Program-made: the position numbers and the translations under genes
Source: Fasciolopsis buskii
Lineage: Eukaryota; Platyhelminthes; Trematoda; Plagiorchiida; Fasciolidae
Length of the DNA stretch: 64,000 nt
Assembly (NCBI GenBank): GCA_008360955.1
Contig: LUCM01004919.1
Coordinates: 134,200 to 198,199 of the forward strand
Direction: 5' to 3'
The notes under the pieces: generated by a model
What the model was told of the DNA's origin: nothing
Seen by the model: the letters and a program-made list of their open reading frames with translations, nothing else
The model's database searches: none
Shown here: piece after piece, positions 29,101 to 44,100 of the stretch
Layout of the letters: every line of letters starts with the position of its first letter
How positions within the stretch are numbered: the first letter of the stretch is position 1

Positions 29101-32100
29101 TGATGTGTCTAGAAGGCTGGTCAATTATAGTTCAGGTATTGAAAAAGGATCCTTGTAAACCCGTTGCCTGGCTAAGAAACGTCAAAGATCATAACTTCAA
29201 GGGATTTGCAACTCACTTCTTTGATGCCGACAAATATGTTCGGGCGCACTGATCCACATTGATCCACTAGTTTTGTCTGCAGTAACAGATCTCGTTGGGG
29301 TAGCAGCGTGCTATAAATGAGATCTTGATTCAGTCGGACTGCGCCGCCTTGACGCCCTAAGCACAGCGAGCACAAGGCTTGTAGGACCTGAATAAACATC
29401 GTGGAAGGGAATCGATACGGTCAGAAGGGCGCACTTTTGTTGAAATAATGCGAACACATTACACGAGAAGTATGGAAAACCAAAAGATAGGTTACTTGAA
29501 TCATTAATTTGTGGGAGTTTTCAGAAGGGTAACAAGCAATGGAAAAGCTGACTGATATCAAGATAATCAACAATGAATAGGGTCAACTGGGAAATTCCTT
29601 TTTAAATGTTGGATCTTCAAGACCAAAATGCGACTTCATTGGTTCACGTTTTACGGTGATGCTTTAAAACTAGCTGATGAGAACTATTTCCAAACATAAA
29701 CCGATTCTAGTAAAATGAGAATACGTTTCTGTGATGCATAACGATAACAAACTGGTTAATTTTTGTCTTACGTTAACTTAAGAGACTCTACTACGACTCA
29801 AAAAGTAGAACTGTGTGCAACCAATGCCGCAAGTAAAAGAAAGGAATACGGATTCGGCAGCTAACAGAGAAATGGAGGGAAGCTGTGTGACCAAGATTAT
29901 GCATATGACGTTGTGTGCCTTTTCGAGTCTGCAAACAATGCACAACGGGCACTAGATAGACTCTCGAGATCGGTAGCTCGGTTTCGCATGTGCCTTGCAC
30001 CTTTAAAGTGCAAAGTGCTGTTACAGGACTGAACGACAGTGCCGAATTTGTAACTGGATGGGGAGAAACTAGCGACTGTGAACCGTTTCACTAACCTTGG
30101 TAGCTGCGTGTCGAACGATGGCATCACCGCTCAGCGATAAACAGCAAGGCAAGCCTCAATGACCGCTGCCTTTCGCCAGAGTTACACGTTTATATGAAAA
30201 AGAGTGAATATCCAAGGGGAACAGGGAGTAGACCTACGTAGGCGGAGAAAGATGAGAATGCTGCTGCAGCCAACATACGAAACACAGTCTAACTGTAAAA
30301 ACGCACTCTTTCAATCATTCTGATTCGATAGAAAACGACAACACCATCGCCATTGTCCACGGTTCACTGCCATATCCTTCAGTGTCTCCAGCCAACTAGT
30401 TGACGAGTCTTTCGGACCCCAACCACGAAGGCGTGAGACACCTACCTTACCTAACTTCGCTGTACATTTTCTCATCCCACGTTGCCACGTCACCTGTTGG
30501 CCTCCACATGGCTTATTCCATTCCTTAGGAGGAACACAAAATAAGGCACGATATGGTAGACGAGTGTTCGTCATACGCAACACGTGACCCAACCAGCATG
30601 GTCTACTAAGTTTCATACGCTGAAACAAGCTATTCTCAGAATTGTGCACTAATACCAGATCCCTAACCCAATATTCTCCAGCCGTCACTCCATCCAGATC
30701 CTAGCCATACTACTAACAATCGGTTGTCGAAAACGTCCAACCGCGCCACATCGCACACACGCTTTACTCCACGTCTCGCAACGTACAACAGAACTGAAGC
30801 CCTGCAGCAACAGTACAGACACACCTACCTTCTCAACCCTCACGTGAAATATCAGGCCCCCCCCCATCAGGCGTACGCCACGAAGCTCGCTCTCAAATCC
30901 ATGGCGATAAAAGACTGCTCCCGGGCCTAGGATAGTATGCGCTATCACTACCGCAAGTCCAACTTCCGCGAGCTACGGAAACTTCCAGACTAGCTAGACG
31001 GACAGCGCCGCCGCTAAACGACGGAAAGGCAGAGCCTTGAGACGGTTTCGATGAACGCAATCGTCAGCTCCTGCCATCCCAGTATATCAAGCTGCGGCGA
31101 GGCTTGCTCGTGACGACACACACTGTACGATAAGTCAATCGCGGCCATTCGCACTAGTAGAAGTGACAAAGCACGATGCCAACTGAACCAGAGCGATCTC
31201 GACGAGGTCAGATCTAGTTCGATCTGGTGCTAGATGGTCACCGCAGACACCGTTAATATGGTCTAGGCGCAACGGCGCGCGCTCTGTTAACTACTAGGTA
31301 AGATAGATTACCCCTCAAACCTCCCAGTCGACCTCCTACAGCACTCTCGCGTAAGACCTCCTAAAGTACTCCCTCCACCCACCTCGACGTCCATGTACGA
31401 ACTTGAACAGAAATGGAGAAGACGCGGACAACCCTTCTCTGACGCTACTCACAGTCCGTACTTGAATAGCAATGTGGAAAGAGTCTCAACGTAAATAAAC
31501 TCTTACGCGACCATAGGATATGCGAGTACAAGTACTCCTCGCAACGGTCACAACTTCGTTGGCATCCCTTCCGGTGGAGCACTGAAAGTGCTGGTCGATC
31601 ACGGAGTCGAGAGCACTTTTGAGGTTGAGAAAGACACGATCGTAAGGGCGCCGGTGGCGGTGTGCGCGTTTCGAGTATCTGTCGAAGAGTGATATCTGGT
31701 TCCGATGCAACTCGACCTGGCCGAAATCCGCCTGTTGTTCGCGGATATTATCTCGCGAATCCGTGTCAAACGGCGAAGCATTATCAAATGCTACACATCT
31801 CAGTAACTATCGGAATAAACTAATCCCACTGAATGATGCCTGCAGTCACCCGTGTTACCCTTCTTGAAGGATGGGCATCATCAGTTTGACTCACCCACGA
31901 TAACGTACGCTTACCGGCGTCGCAATATCACAAGCCGGAGGTAAGTGATTCTCATCAGCACTTCTCCACCCAATTTGAAAAGAACTGGGGAAGGTCGTCG
32001 GACCCGCAGCGTTTGTCCGCCTCTCCAGAAGCCGATATTCGACTTCACTTCCGACTTCCGTTGGAGATCAGTGAACCTCCAAGGATTCACAGCTGTAAAC

Positions 32101-35100
32101 GCAGACTAAATACGTTAGCGTGCGGCGCAGCTAAAACTGATCCTTGAAGTGCTCTGCCTAACGGTTCAGTCTTTCCTGTCTACCATGGATGAGCTCTCCA
32201 TTCTTATCGCACACGACTTCACTAACCGACAGTTCGCCGCCCACCGCTGTCGCGTATAAGCTTGCACAGTTCTTGGACTGTTACCTGAAGCGGACGCCAC
32301 TTCCATTCTCGGACTAACTAAAGCCACCAGTTTTCGGCGGTCATTCCGATGGCTTACGGTCAACTGACGCTCGCAACTTCGACGCAACTCTCATTTCTTG
32401 CAGTTAGGCATGCTTCGCGCTTTTGCTTCATTAGAATAGCGACGCTTGAAGAGATCCAGTGTCTTGATGAACGCCAGATCTAGGAACCACAGGGAAAGCC
32501 TGCTGCCAAAATGCATGGCCTGCTTAATTGATCCCAGATGATCGGCTCCATTGCCTGCTCGTCGAAGTTCTTGGTTCCTCGAATAGTTTCCGCTGATAGC
32601 TGTTGCGAACAGCCGAATCACATGGATGCTCAACGGTCCATCGTGCTTGTGACCTACTTCGATGACCGTTGAGCTTGATAAAAAATCGCATAAAACTATA
32701 TGCATGCGTCCGATTCGACGTACGCAGTCCAGTATGAATCTCCACTTCTGGAACAGAACTGCGCCAACGTAGCTAACTGCCAATATGGTTAATCTGACGC
32801 AAAGACCTGCCGATTAGGAGCGCATTGTCGCAGTGCGACGCAAACTGTGTCGGGAATTCGTACTAGACTCGAACTAAATGATTATCTGCACAGAATTGGA
32901 GAAGTCTTTCTCCGTGTCGTTCGCTGTTTGCAAGCAAGGCGCATCGCCCACCTAAACACGACTCCGATGCACTCAGTTTTCCAACTTGTGCATTAAAAAT
33001 GCACCTGCTACCACTATAATGTCGAGGTTGCTCTTCCGAACAAAGTGACCGAGGTTATCGTAAAATTCGTTTTCTCCATTTCAGCTGCTGCAGTCCTGTT
33101 CGAGCCGTCATACCGAGAAAATGAATAAAACTACGCTTAACACACTACTCTTTCGGACGACGAATGATCCTGCAAAAGTCTCATGGCATCACAAAAGCGA
33201 CTGTTGAGCTGGGAATTCCAATCTAAAAGAGCTGCTTCAGCCTTCGCACTCAAAGACTATTCTGCCCCAGTGACCACAGCTTGAGCTGGCTTCGTCCCTC
33301 TGAAAGTGCGAAGAAATATCTGACGAGACGTTGGCGCAGTTAGCTGAATTATCTCTACTCGGATCTTGAATTCGTGTTTCACTCACGCAGCAGACATCAA
33401 CGAAAGTGGGTCAGTCCACTGTCAGAGCAACAAGCCTGTTAGCCAGCCTGCATTAAATGCGGCACATTGAAGATACCCAATGCCAGAAAGGCTGGACGAG
33501 GCTTGAGAAAATGTGAGCTAACAGATTGAAAACCACCTATACACTTACTTGACATAATAACGTTGCGGAGTACAGGCGTGTTATAATGATGATACTTATG
33601 GGTAGCATCAGAAGGGCAAAGAGATTTGGTTTGAGACAGAAGAGAAGGTTGAATAGTAAAGAGAGAAACTCTGAGCAGTAGCATACTCCCTCACTACCCC
33701 GCTCGATGCAATTGTCAGTGCGGTCCTGATTATTCCTGCGCGACGACCGATGCAGTATGGAATTATTTGTAGGCATGTAAATCATGGGGACTGATGGACG
33801 GCTGCTGCACAATAGAGTCCCGCCGCTAAGCAGAGGAACGATCAGGTTCTCAAACAAGCCTTTGGTTCTGACAAGCAACCGTGACCCAAGGCAGCGGGAA
33901 TGCTGAGCCCGGGCGCCATTACTTGGATCAATTATTCTTCCACCGTTTTCGGAACTGGAGCTGCCAAACTTAGATATAGCCCCGACTTGAGACCAGGAGA
34001 CTACTTCGTCAGGGCTGCTACCTCTAACGATGGTAGCTCGGGTGGAGGTAAACTATGCGTACAGCCAGCGGCTCGGTAGCTTTACGCTGCACTGAAACAC
34101 TGTGCGTCGGCCTGATATTTCACTGAAGTTGAAAGGTAGGTCGTGTGTACTGTGCTGCAGTGCGTTCAGTTCTGTTGTACGGTTGCGAGACGTGGAGTAT
34201 GCGTGTGTGCGATTTTCGTCGGTTGGAGGTTTTAGACCACCGATGTCTACGTAGTATCGCTTTGTTTTCCCCTGGGATATTCACTCTTTTTATAGAAACG
34301 TGTATCTCTGGGGAAAAGGCAGCGGTCAGCGGCCTTGCTGTTCAACGCTGAACGATGATGATGATGATGTTAACAGGTTTCGCGTTTATGCAAAATAGAT
34401 CATAAGTATCCATGACCGAAAAAATATGCAAGACAGCGATGAAATTAGTGCATTAAGTAGCCCCCTGATTCAAATTCTATCCAAAGCATGCTCCTTAAAT
34501 CACTGAGTACCAGCTTAGACTGCAGATACTGTTTTCGAACTTTTTATTTTGTCCGTATTCACGGCATATACTCACATTTCTCACGCCCACCTCAATCAAC
34601 CTTGGACACAACTGTATCTTTGATGGAAATCTTGTTCATGTTGTTTGAACTTATCTTTCCGTCAATAATCTAGTTTCAAAAGCTCAATCGTGTCAGCTGA
34701 CGAAGTTCTTTGTTCTCAAACTCTACTTAAGTAATCAAATTTCAAGCATGCGAACTATGATGATTGGAGAACAACATGCGTTGGGTTAGAACACCGAAGA
34801 CTTAAGTTTCACTGGAGATTCAGCTGGCGCATCTAAACTATTCCATAAACAGCTAATTAGTTACCTTTGTAGGAGGTTGGGGTATATGTTACTTAGGCAG
34901 TGGTTGGAGAAAGGTTAAGGCAGCCCCTGCGAGTCGGTTGGAGCCTTGAGCGATATAACTAAATGCCGCGGTCTGTGAAGTTTTTGTTTTCGAAATGTTT
35001 CCATTTCTCTGTGGTTCATCAGAATTACTGTCACACGACATTTCATTATTATTTGGTGCTACGAAGCAACCACCTTAAACAAAGCATATTAGGGCATGGT

Positions 35101-38100
35101 TACTGATTGCAAAACTTAAGTGAACTGGCAATGCAGTTTTATTCGTACCGATGTTCAAATGTACGACACGAGTACATGCTTTGCCAACACGGGGCAGCAC
35201 AAACAACTGAATCTAACAAACGATTTCTTTCTTTACGTACTACTTCGTTCCGATATGCAGTTCTCTTGAACGCGCGAAAATGATAAGAACGGTATTGTTT
35301 TAAGAATGTTCGTCACACAAGTCAGTTCATTTTAGCTTTTACTAACACGATCTTTGTGCTGATATGCTGTTTTGGTTGTTGCTTCGCAGCACCAACTACC
35401 CAAAACAGAAATGAACAAGAAATAGTTACAGATAAAGCGCATGGCAATAAGTTGAAGTACTAAATAGAAGTGGGAAGATTTCGAATGTACAGCGCCTTGA
35501 ACTTAACACTTGGCATTTCCATTCATGGAGACCAGCAACCCCAAGTTTTCCAAAGTGTCCATTTCTTTTGATCTCAGTATTATTTGTCCTTATCTTGCAC
35601 CGAGTTCAGTACATTCATTCTTTAGTCGATCTCGAGACCCTTTCCTCATCTTTAGTACCTATTTTTACATAAACAATAATATATTAATAATTTATTTTGA
35701 GATGTATGACAAGTTTATGCAGAAAGATGATGAACCCGGCACTGTTTCAGTTAACACTATACCGTCGACGATGAAATTCTTTGTAGCAAACTTTTATTAT
35801 CAGAAATATTTTTTTGTGGAATCACTTTTCATCCATGTGACAACTATAATCCATGAAAGTCTGTTCTCTAACTGGCTATAACTATTCATCACTGTTTAAC
35901 GTCGCCTATACCAAACACCTTAGGTCTAGAGTCAAATTCAATTGACATACCTGTTGCTTCGCTGCCTCATCACGTAGTCGTGTGATTAACCTGACTACCC
36001 TTAAAAGTGTACAATGTCGTTACCAACTCCGCCTCAGGGAGATCTTAACAGTTTTAAAACAAGGCTGATTTAAATGAGTTATTACATGTTAATCTCAATA
36101 AGAATCTTTATGCAATAAAAAATTCCACCTTACCCGAGGATCACGACCTTGTTTATCTAGCAGTCCAATCAAAGTGCAAATGTGCCTCTCGGTAATCAGG
36201 TACAAGGCCTCATCACTGTCGGTGAGCACACAATGGAGTGCATCTAACACGCCTTCGGCAAATCCTTGCTGGAGTTCCAGTCTGTTGAACAACCAGTCCA
36301 ATCGGCTAGGTGTGGCAAACTGAGCACAATTCTCCCGATTGCCTCGAATGAGAGCAGCCAAAAGCAAATACAGATAATTTCCAAGCCGATCAAACCGATC
36401 CGATTTTTCTTCACCGACAACTTGAGAAAAATCGCGTCGGGTTTGAAACGTCCCGGTGAACCTTTCAATAGTGTTCAGTACGCAACCAATCATGCCTTCA
36501 TTCTATAAGAACAGAGCACACAGAGATAATAAAGGTCATTATTTAACAAAATCGATGATAAATTTTACAAGTTGAACGGCATGAACATTTACCATTGTAA
36601 GCAATTCCCTCAAATGCTCACCTGAAATAAATTCTGCCGATTTCGCAGAGCGGCCAATTTGGCCTGTCGCACTTCATGTTCTTCGTGCGGGTTCGGCTGC
36701 GCAAAGAATTCAATTAGATCTTCCAAACATTGTGTTACTTCCCCAAGCAGTGTTCCATTTGACAAACGGAATAATGCTGGCGATTGCGCAGCTGGGATTT
36801 GAGACGGCGCGGTCACTGGAGCGTGCAACATTGAATAATGTGGTGTGTTGAGCAATCGAAGTGTGCTCACAAACAGACTGAACACGGACGTGCAACGGCG
36901 AATGGCACTAGCCGACTTGATTTCTTCATCTTGAGCCCGAACTAGACTGAACAAATCGTCCATGTGACCTTCAACTAGCAAAACAGCTTTCTTCTCTTCC
37001 ACACGACCTACACCACGTTTTCGAGTTTCATAAGCTTCGTAAGACAACCACCGGCCCGAATCAGCGTGTTGTAGGTAGGTCAACGTTTCTCCAAGCCTTA
37101 GATCTGGTTCACCCATTCCCTCATCACCATGTTCCTCCATTCGCTTTTTGTCATCCTATATGGCGAAAAAGAACTTCATGGGTAATGAATGATCACATTC
37201 AGTAGGACAAACATCACATCATCATAGTCCAACAATAAGTTTGCATGAGATTAGTCACTAGGAAGAAAATACTCCAGATATATTCCGTCAAGGCAGATAA
37301 ATGAGTTCATCCAACACAACCATAAACCTATTGAATGGTCGATGATTGGTACGTTTCATGACAGCTATCTAAAAGTAAAAGATACCAATATTCCGTTTCA
37401 TTAAAGTTGTCGTAAGCTATCGTACGAGAAAATCAGCCTTAGCAAAAGAAGATCCGGAATGCCTGAAAGTCAATTAACAGATCGCAACAACACGAACGGC
37501 CGTTTAGAAAGAGTTGGAGGCAATCTAAGGCCGTCCCAGATTCTCTGAATACCATCTGGCACAGCGATAACCCACAAACTGGACTCCAGTTTGGACTGAT
37601 CCGCTTCGGGCCACGGATTTTAAGTGTTAGGTTAACCGAGACACGTGGCAAGGAAATGTTTTTTAGACAAAGCCGTAGCTTGTTGATTAGAACAGGCTTT
37701 AGAAAAAATCAAAATCAACATCTACTACGACGGCCACCAACAAAAGCAAATGCAGCAAAAACTGGAAACTGTTGTATGCTTTCAACATTAGAATCGAAAG
37801 CAGATCACTGTAGTGAGTAAACGAAATTCTGCAGTTCTCGAGGTGAAAGAATTGATTTTCTTGTATAAAGACGGTTGATAGGAATGAAGGTGAAAATAAC
37901 TCGACTGAAGAACCAAATTTACGCTTTTATGATGGCACGCCTAAATCAAAAGGATATCAGGTGGCATGTTCTCAGAATTTCTTTCTGGTGGAGCCACACT
38001 TCCTATTGAATTCCTACCTTGCTTGGACGGAGCAAAAAGATGGTGGCGGCTTCTGTGGCCTCCTGTGGAGCGAGAGTAAACACTTCACAATGTCCAGTAC

Positions 38101-41100
38101 CCTGAGCTTCATTTGGATCCACACCAAGATAGCGGCCGGTAGTCACATGGCGTAATCGAACTTCGCTGTCCCAAGAGAAGAACCCGGCGCTCCATTTAGT
38201 CTTCTTGTGTTCAATTCGCCACAATGATCGCGCACTTGTGGACACTGCCCCAATCTCATACATGACTGGTTGCCGTATCCTGGAAGGGTAAATTATAACC
38301 GTAAAATTCCAGTACACCCATCATAGGAAAACATGCAGTCTGTAACCAGCAATCTACTTTTCTTTTAAACGGAATGATTTAAGAGCACAAAAAGCCGAGT
38401 ATTACATGAAATTGGAAGTCTTATTCCAGTCTTTATACCCAGAATTTGTCGTGGTGGGCTGAAAGGGCACCGATGACTTAGTTAACGTAAATATACTTTC
38501 CATTTCAAATCCTTAAATAATCGGAGATTTTATTCATAGTGATCAACTTTATTCGAAAAGTCAGCCATTATCTTCGACGAGATTTGTATCTGCCCGTTGG
38601 TGCCATCAGCAATTTCCTATCATGTATGCTAAATCAGCCTGGCTAGGAATCTCGAATCATCATATACGAATCAAACTAGCTGCCCACCAAAGTTGCACAG
38701 AACAGCGCATCAAATACAGTGAACTTTCATGTGTTCTTGCCTTCAGTCAACATCTGGAATCGTGGAAACGGTTGGTTATGAAATGAAATAAGGTCTCATG
38801 TGATGGCATGTGTTGAGTAGGGACAAACACTAGGCTTATGACTGCTGAGACTTTTCGTTAAGGTTAGATGAGGTGACATAATCAGTACGCGTTACTGGTA
38901 TTTACAGAAAAAAAGATGACCGAACTGATTTATCTAGCTTTTTCATTCAACACGTCAAGAACGACTTAAAGAGGAAAACGTGCAGTTCTGGTTTACCATC
39001 ACTCACCCCACAGGAGCATCTGCGTGTGCAGCGTTTGCATTCACATTGGCGGCGCTCAATCGGGGCACTGTATTTGGTGGACTACCGGGAGAAACACCAT
39101 TGAGAGGTGAGCTCATGATTGCATTCACATCCTCCGAATCCGGAGCACTCACTGTGAAACATTCATCGCCATGAAGTAAACGAACTACATCTCCACCAAA
39201 CACCATATCTGAAAATTAATCGGGGAAAGAGAACGCTATGGAGAACTGTACGAAAAAATGCTTAGCTTTCATTTTTAACCTTTTAATTCCCTTTTAAAGA
39301 CACAACGAAGCATATTCTTTTCTAGATGGGGTTCATAGTCAGTTGAATGCTTCCAGTTGAGGAAGTTGGCCAAGGGCAACAGAATTCAAACTCGTGACTT
39401 TCAATATGAAGGACCACAATATTCGCCGTTTAATCACCGCCTAGCCAAAGTCATATTTTGTGCAAAACGAGTGGCAAAACTCCAATTTAGCAGTTTTTGT
39501 TGTTATTTGGGTGGGATCTGACGCCTTGCTACATAGATTAACAGGAGCAATAAAGTGGACAACTTTCAGCATTTCACATAGCATTAATAACCCCCGATCT
39601 AGAAGACAGCTCATAGATCAGACAGATGATAACTCCTTATGAACCACGACATTAACACTGAGCCAAGTGTACAAAAATAATTGTCCACATTTCCTCACAA
39701 ACAAACGACCACAATTTACAGGATATCATAGTGAAGCGCTAATTACTCTTCCGAATCATCCGTTTCGTTTCGGTTCTACTTCTATGGAAATAAACACCAA
39801 TGACTTTAGTTGTTGATAGACATTCGATGAATAAACCCATGAATCTTCCATTTGTACGCAACTTTCTTCCAAGAACCAAAGCATCACGGGTGCCAAAGCA
39901 ACCTGATTACGGTTTATCGGACAAATGGGTTAACTTATAATAAAATGTGAATTTATGTGGTGGTATACCTTAAAGCACAGTAGTTAGATCAACGTTCTCT
40001 TGGGTCTATTTGTAATCTGGGCCAAGCCTCTAACGCCATCCTTCGTGCTTGTGAGACAAACATCAGTCCCAGTCAGCAAGCTAAACGTGAATGCAGTGGT
40101 TGGTGTTCTTAAAAGCACCGGTTTTGTCTTCACCTTGTTTCATACGACTATGCCTGACGAGCACTCCCAACTTCACTATAAACACTTTTGGATCCGGCCC
40201 CCAGTGAGCACTTTGCACATCACTGTTTTAAATTTTGGTGATAAAATAGCAATAGCATCCTCTGCACAACAACATTTCAGTGCGTTCTCATATTTCTACA
40301 GGATCCGCTTTTCGTTCCATAACATCTAGAATCAATATCTGTAGGAACTTCACTATCCCATGTTAGCTCGAATTGTGACAATCGGTGGCCGAGTTTCAGC
40401 CGAATTCCTGAGCAACATACAATAATGTGCTATGATTATTCCTCGATGAGTATTTTTTATTTTTTATGAGGTGTTGAGCGCATTTTTGTTTTGTTTATTT
40501 TGTTCCTATTTTCTTTTTACCCTCACATTTTTTGACTGAAATGCGACATTATTGGTTGTACGCGAAGGTCGATGCAATACAAAACAATACAATACGATAC
40601 AACACAATATACCTTTTAATTATTCCATTCTTGTACATGAATCGACTACCAAACCTTTTCTTTGGCAACAATAAAGTGTTTCCGAGGGAAATTCCGTCAT
40701 AATATCATTCATGCGTAATTAACCTAATCGACTCCAAAATATTTCGTTTTTCTGAATTTAACATACATAGACGAAGTTGGAATAATTAGACCTTAGCCAG
40801 TATGTGTTCACCTCATTTCAAGTAACTCAACATAACGAGCATAAAAAAGCTAAACCGTCTGGTGAAAAACAATGTTTCGGACACCAAGATGCATGCGGAA
40901 AGAGGTGTAAACAAACCGAAAGAGGCTCGAGTCGCAACGGAATAACGACGTGCCGTGTGATGTTCATTATGTGTTCTTTTAAAAACAGCAGCAAAGGATT
41001 TCTGGCAGACGACGGAAGTGGTCGACGTCTCAGTAAGTTTTCCCAGTGCACGTCTTCGACTGTAAACCCGGACTTAAAGATGAAACTATTAGAACTATCC

Positions 41101-44100
41101 CGATCTCAATAGAACATTGGAATAGAAAGAATAGGATACAAAACACATTTGCTTCAGCAGACATTAGCGACCACAATTATTATTTTTCAGGAATTCTTCA
41201 ACCGTGTAACGTAGAAAAAACTTCAGTTCGTTCTTATCTAATGTGCTTATTCTAACGTAGGGAACTTACATGTGACTTATGAACACTCCCCCGGGTTGAT
41301 AAGAACATTCGCCAATTAAAAAAGATAAAGTTTTGAGACATTTTCTCAAAATTTCTCACAAAAGTCTATCAGCAAACCTACTCATTGATTTTTGACGAAT
41401 TGTTCCACTGGAGACGGGAATTATGGTCCATAAGGTTTGCTGAAAGCTAGCAATCACTCCGTGTCCCGTATAAATTTCACCGTAAACGTGCTTGTAGAAT
41501 AATAAGAGAAGTAACGGTTGCAATTAGCAAGGGTGATAATCAAAAGACGTGATGACATAAGGTAATGATGCTAACAATGTAGAATTCCGCCTCCAGTTGG
41601 CCTCACGGAAGGAGCCGACTAGGAGAATGAATGACAATGTGCAGTTACAAATACTTAGACAAAAATCAATTCGATTTTTTCAAGTAGCCATGATATGTCC
41701 AAAATAATATGGTGACTCAAAAGTTGATAAGCCTGAACAGACATCACTAACCAGAGATAAACAAATTGCTGTTATGACTTTGCGTACCCCTTGCTGACAG
41801 GTTGGATACAAAGTTTGGGAATTTCGTGGCTTCGTCCGACAAAGGCTGTTTGCATTCCTTTATAAACCGGGCATATCATAAAAACTGACAGACGTTATTG
41901 ATGAAAATGAAAGAATAAGTATTGATCAAATGAGTTTGTTCTTTTTGTGAGATGTGGCCTTCAATAGGATGTTTAGCTAATGGATAGTTTACTAAAACCT
42001 GTGAATGTATATTGTGGGTCTATCGGAATACTCGTGTGAAGTTTGACTTAACTTCAAACTTTACCTTACTTGTTTGGGGAATGATTTCTTTGCCAACAGA
42101 ATAACACAAAATTCACTGCCTTGATTGGAGTAATATTAACAAGAATTGTTTGGTGTATTCCATTTATTTAACGTTTGGACAAAATGCGTTCATACCGAAT
42201 ATACTTATCGTCCAATGTCTTTTCAGCTTCAAGTGAAACGGTTGTAACTTCCAGCAACACCAATGCCCACACAAAACAAAATGTGCTTGACTAATTATGC
42301 ACTTTTGTTTATATCCTGTGGACATTGGTAGCGCTACTTACATTTGTAACTGGGTGATGACTGCAGAGTACACGTAATTTGGAAACTTAGAACTGCTTCA
42401 CTTCATCAATCTGGATGGTGGAGCCGCATTTGGACCCGTATATACTGCAGTTGGCATGATTGCGCAATCGACGTCAATGGACACATGCATTCGTGAATAA
42501 AGGAGTGAAAGTGCTTCCATAAAAATCAAAATGAATTGTTATAGCTGTTACGAAAGTTTGGGTTTATGAACTAACATGACTCCTGGCTTGCGTTACTGGG
42601 TCAAACGCATTTTCGTTATTGCAGATGATGTCAAACGGATGATAAGGATGGATACGATTTTTTGTTTATCAAATGCTTAATCGGTGACCTGATTACCTTG
42701 GTTTTTGTGAACGATGACATCGTGGACTGATTTTCAGCGCTTTCTGAAGCCATATCGAACTAGACTGATGAGCGTCCGCTAGTCAGTTAACAGAGCTTAA
42801 TTTCAAAGAAAGCGGTGATAAATTTTACACCGTATTTGTCTGCATTCATGCGGTTCTGAAAACGATGACTAGATCGGCCACAATGTGAGTCTGTCTGATG
42901 GATTACCTCAGAATAAACTACACTGGATACTCGTAATACCTTAGCACAGATACTGTTTCCGATTGTTTACTCAGTCATATCCTCTGCATGTTTTAACTGC
43001 TGTGTAAGGCAAAGGTTGAATGTGACCGATGTTATGCCACATAGGCTTGAAACGCATGAGGTGCGCATACCGTGCAGACAACACGTTCCACAAGGGCTAA
43101 TAGGGAAGAGGACTGGAGTAGTTGTGGCACAGCAAGTTTTGTTACATCCCTAGGGCTTCAGCAAACTGGAAAGAGTATACTCCAGGCATATAAGGTTTGC
43201 TGTACAAATAACAGAACCTGCAACCGTGACCTCAAACCTCGGAATGGTATAGAACCGTACAAAGTTTAAAGTACTCTAAAAAGGAGACAAAATACGGTGA
43301 TTACAACGCTACTACGGGTTCCCGAGGCTGTTACATTTATGTTTGGGCACGCCAAATATATCCACGAAATATAAGTAGTCATATGCCTAACCAAACCCAA
43401 GTGCAGTATCACATACTGAATTGAGCGCACTTTTTATCATTATCCTTAACTAATAGATCAGTTAATCTCCGAAAAAATAACCGCAACTAATTTGCAAATT
43501 TTTAAAAACTGGTTTCATCACTTTCTTTCCGGTGCCATTAAGAAAATGACCACTGATTTGAGAAATCGGAAATTTGGAATGTGAAGTACGACGGTTGCTA
43601 CAAGTATATAAGAAGACGGGTTCCAAAACAAATGTGCTTCACGTTGTCATCTTTTTTGAATCTGTTTCCCCGTCGTCATGTTGAACTTTGGGATCGAACA
43701 AAGCTGATTGATTTTCACCCTTACCTTGCATGCCAAATTCTTCACGTGCCGATTGGTCAAACGAAGAGGATGGAAGGTAAGCAATGCAAGAATAAAAACG
43801 CAAAAATCGATATGTTCTTGCTGTCCTGATCCGATTTTTCACCAAAACAAGCACGCGTAGCCCAGGGCGCACACGTGTGGACCACGCGTGCCGTAGTACA
43901 GGCGCGGTCATGGTGCGCACTGCAGTTGCCTAACTCGCACTCGCAGGAGCTATCAATCGCCTTAGGTGCGCTGGTCCCCCTAACTAGATGATCTGTAGTG
44001 GGTTTGGGTTTTAAGAGCGGAGTGCAGCATAAACCAGCGTGCACCGAAATATCCCATCGCCCGAAGAGCGTGCAGAAAGGATACCGGGCTAAACTTTAAC

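Noticed and set aside
36266..36508. Plus-strand open frame of 80 codons
   Set aside because: Antisense shadow of RyR exon 11.
37439..37651. Minus-strand 70-codon open frame in RyR intron 9
   Set aside because: No homology and no place in RyR, since exons 9 and 10 join directly in phase 0.
39330..39440. tRNA-derived SINE suggested by a weak B-box-like stretch
   Set aside because: No convincing A box or tRNA fold, and no repeat partner in the window.
43639..43829. Minus-strand segment ending in a GTAAGG donor, considered as RyR exon 7
   Set aside because: The translation ([15 protein letters not shown]) only superficially resembles the ASFQQ block, and the neighbouring sequence does not fit.
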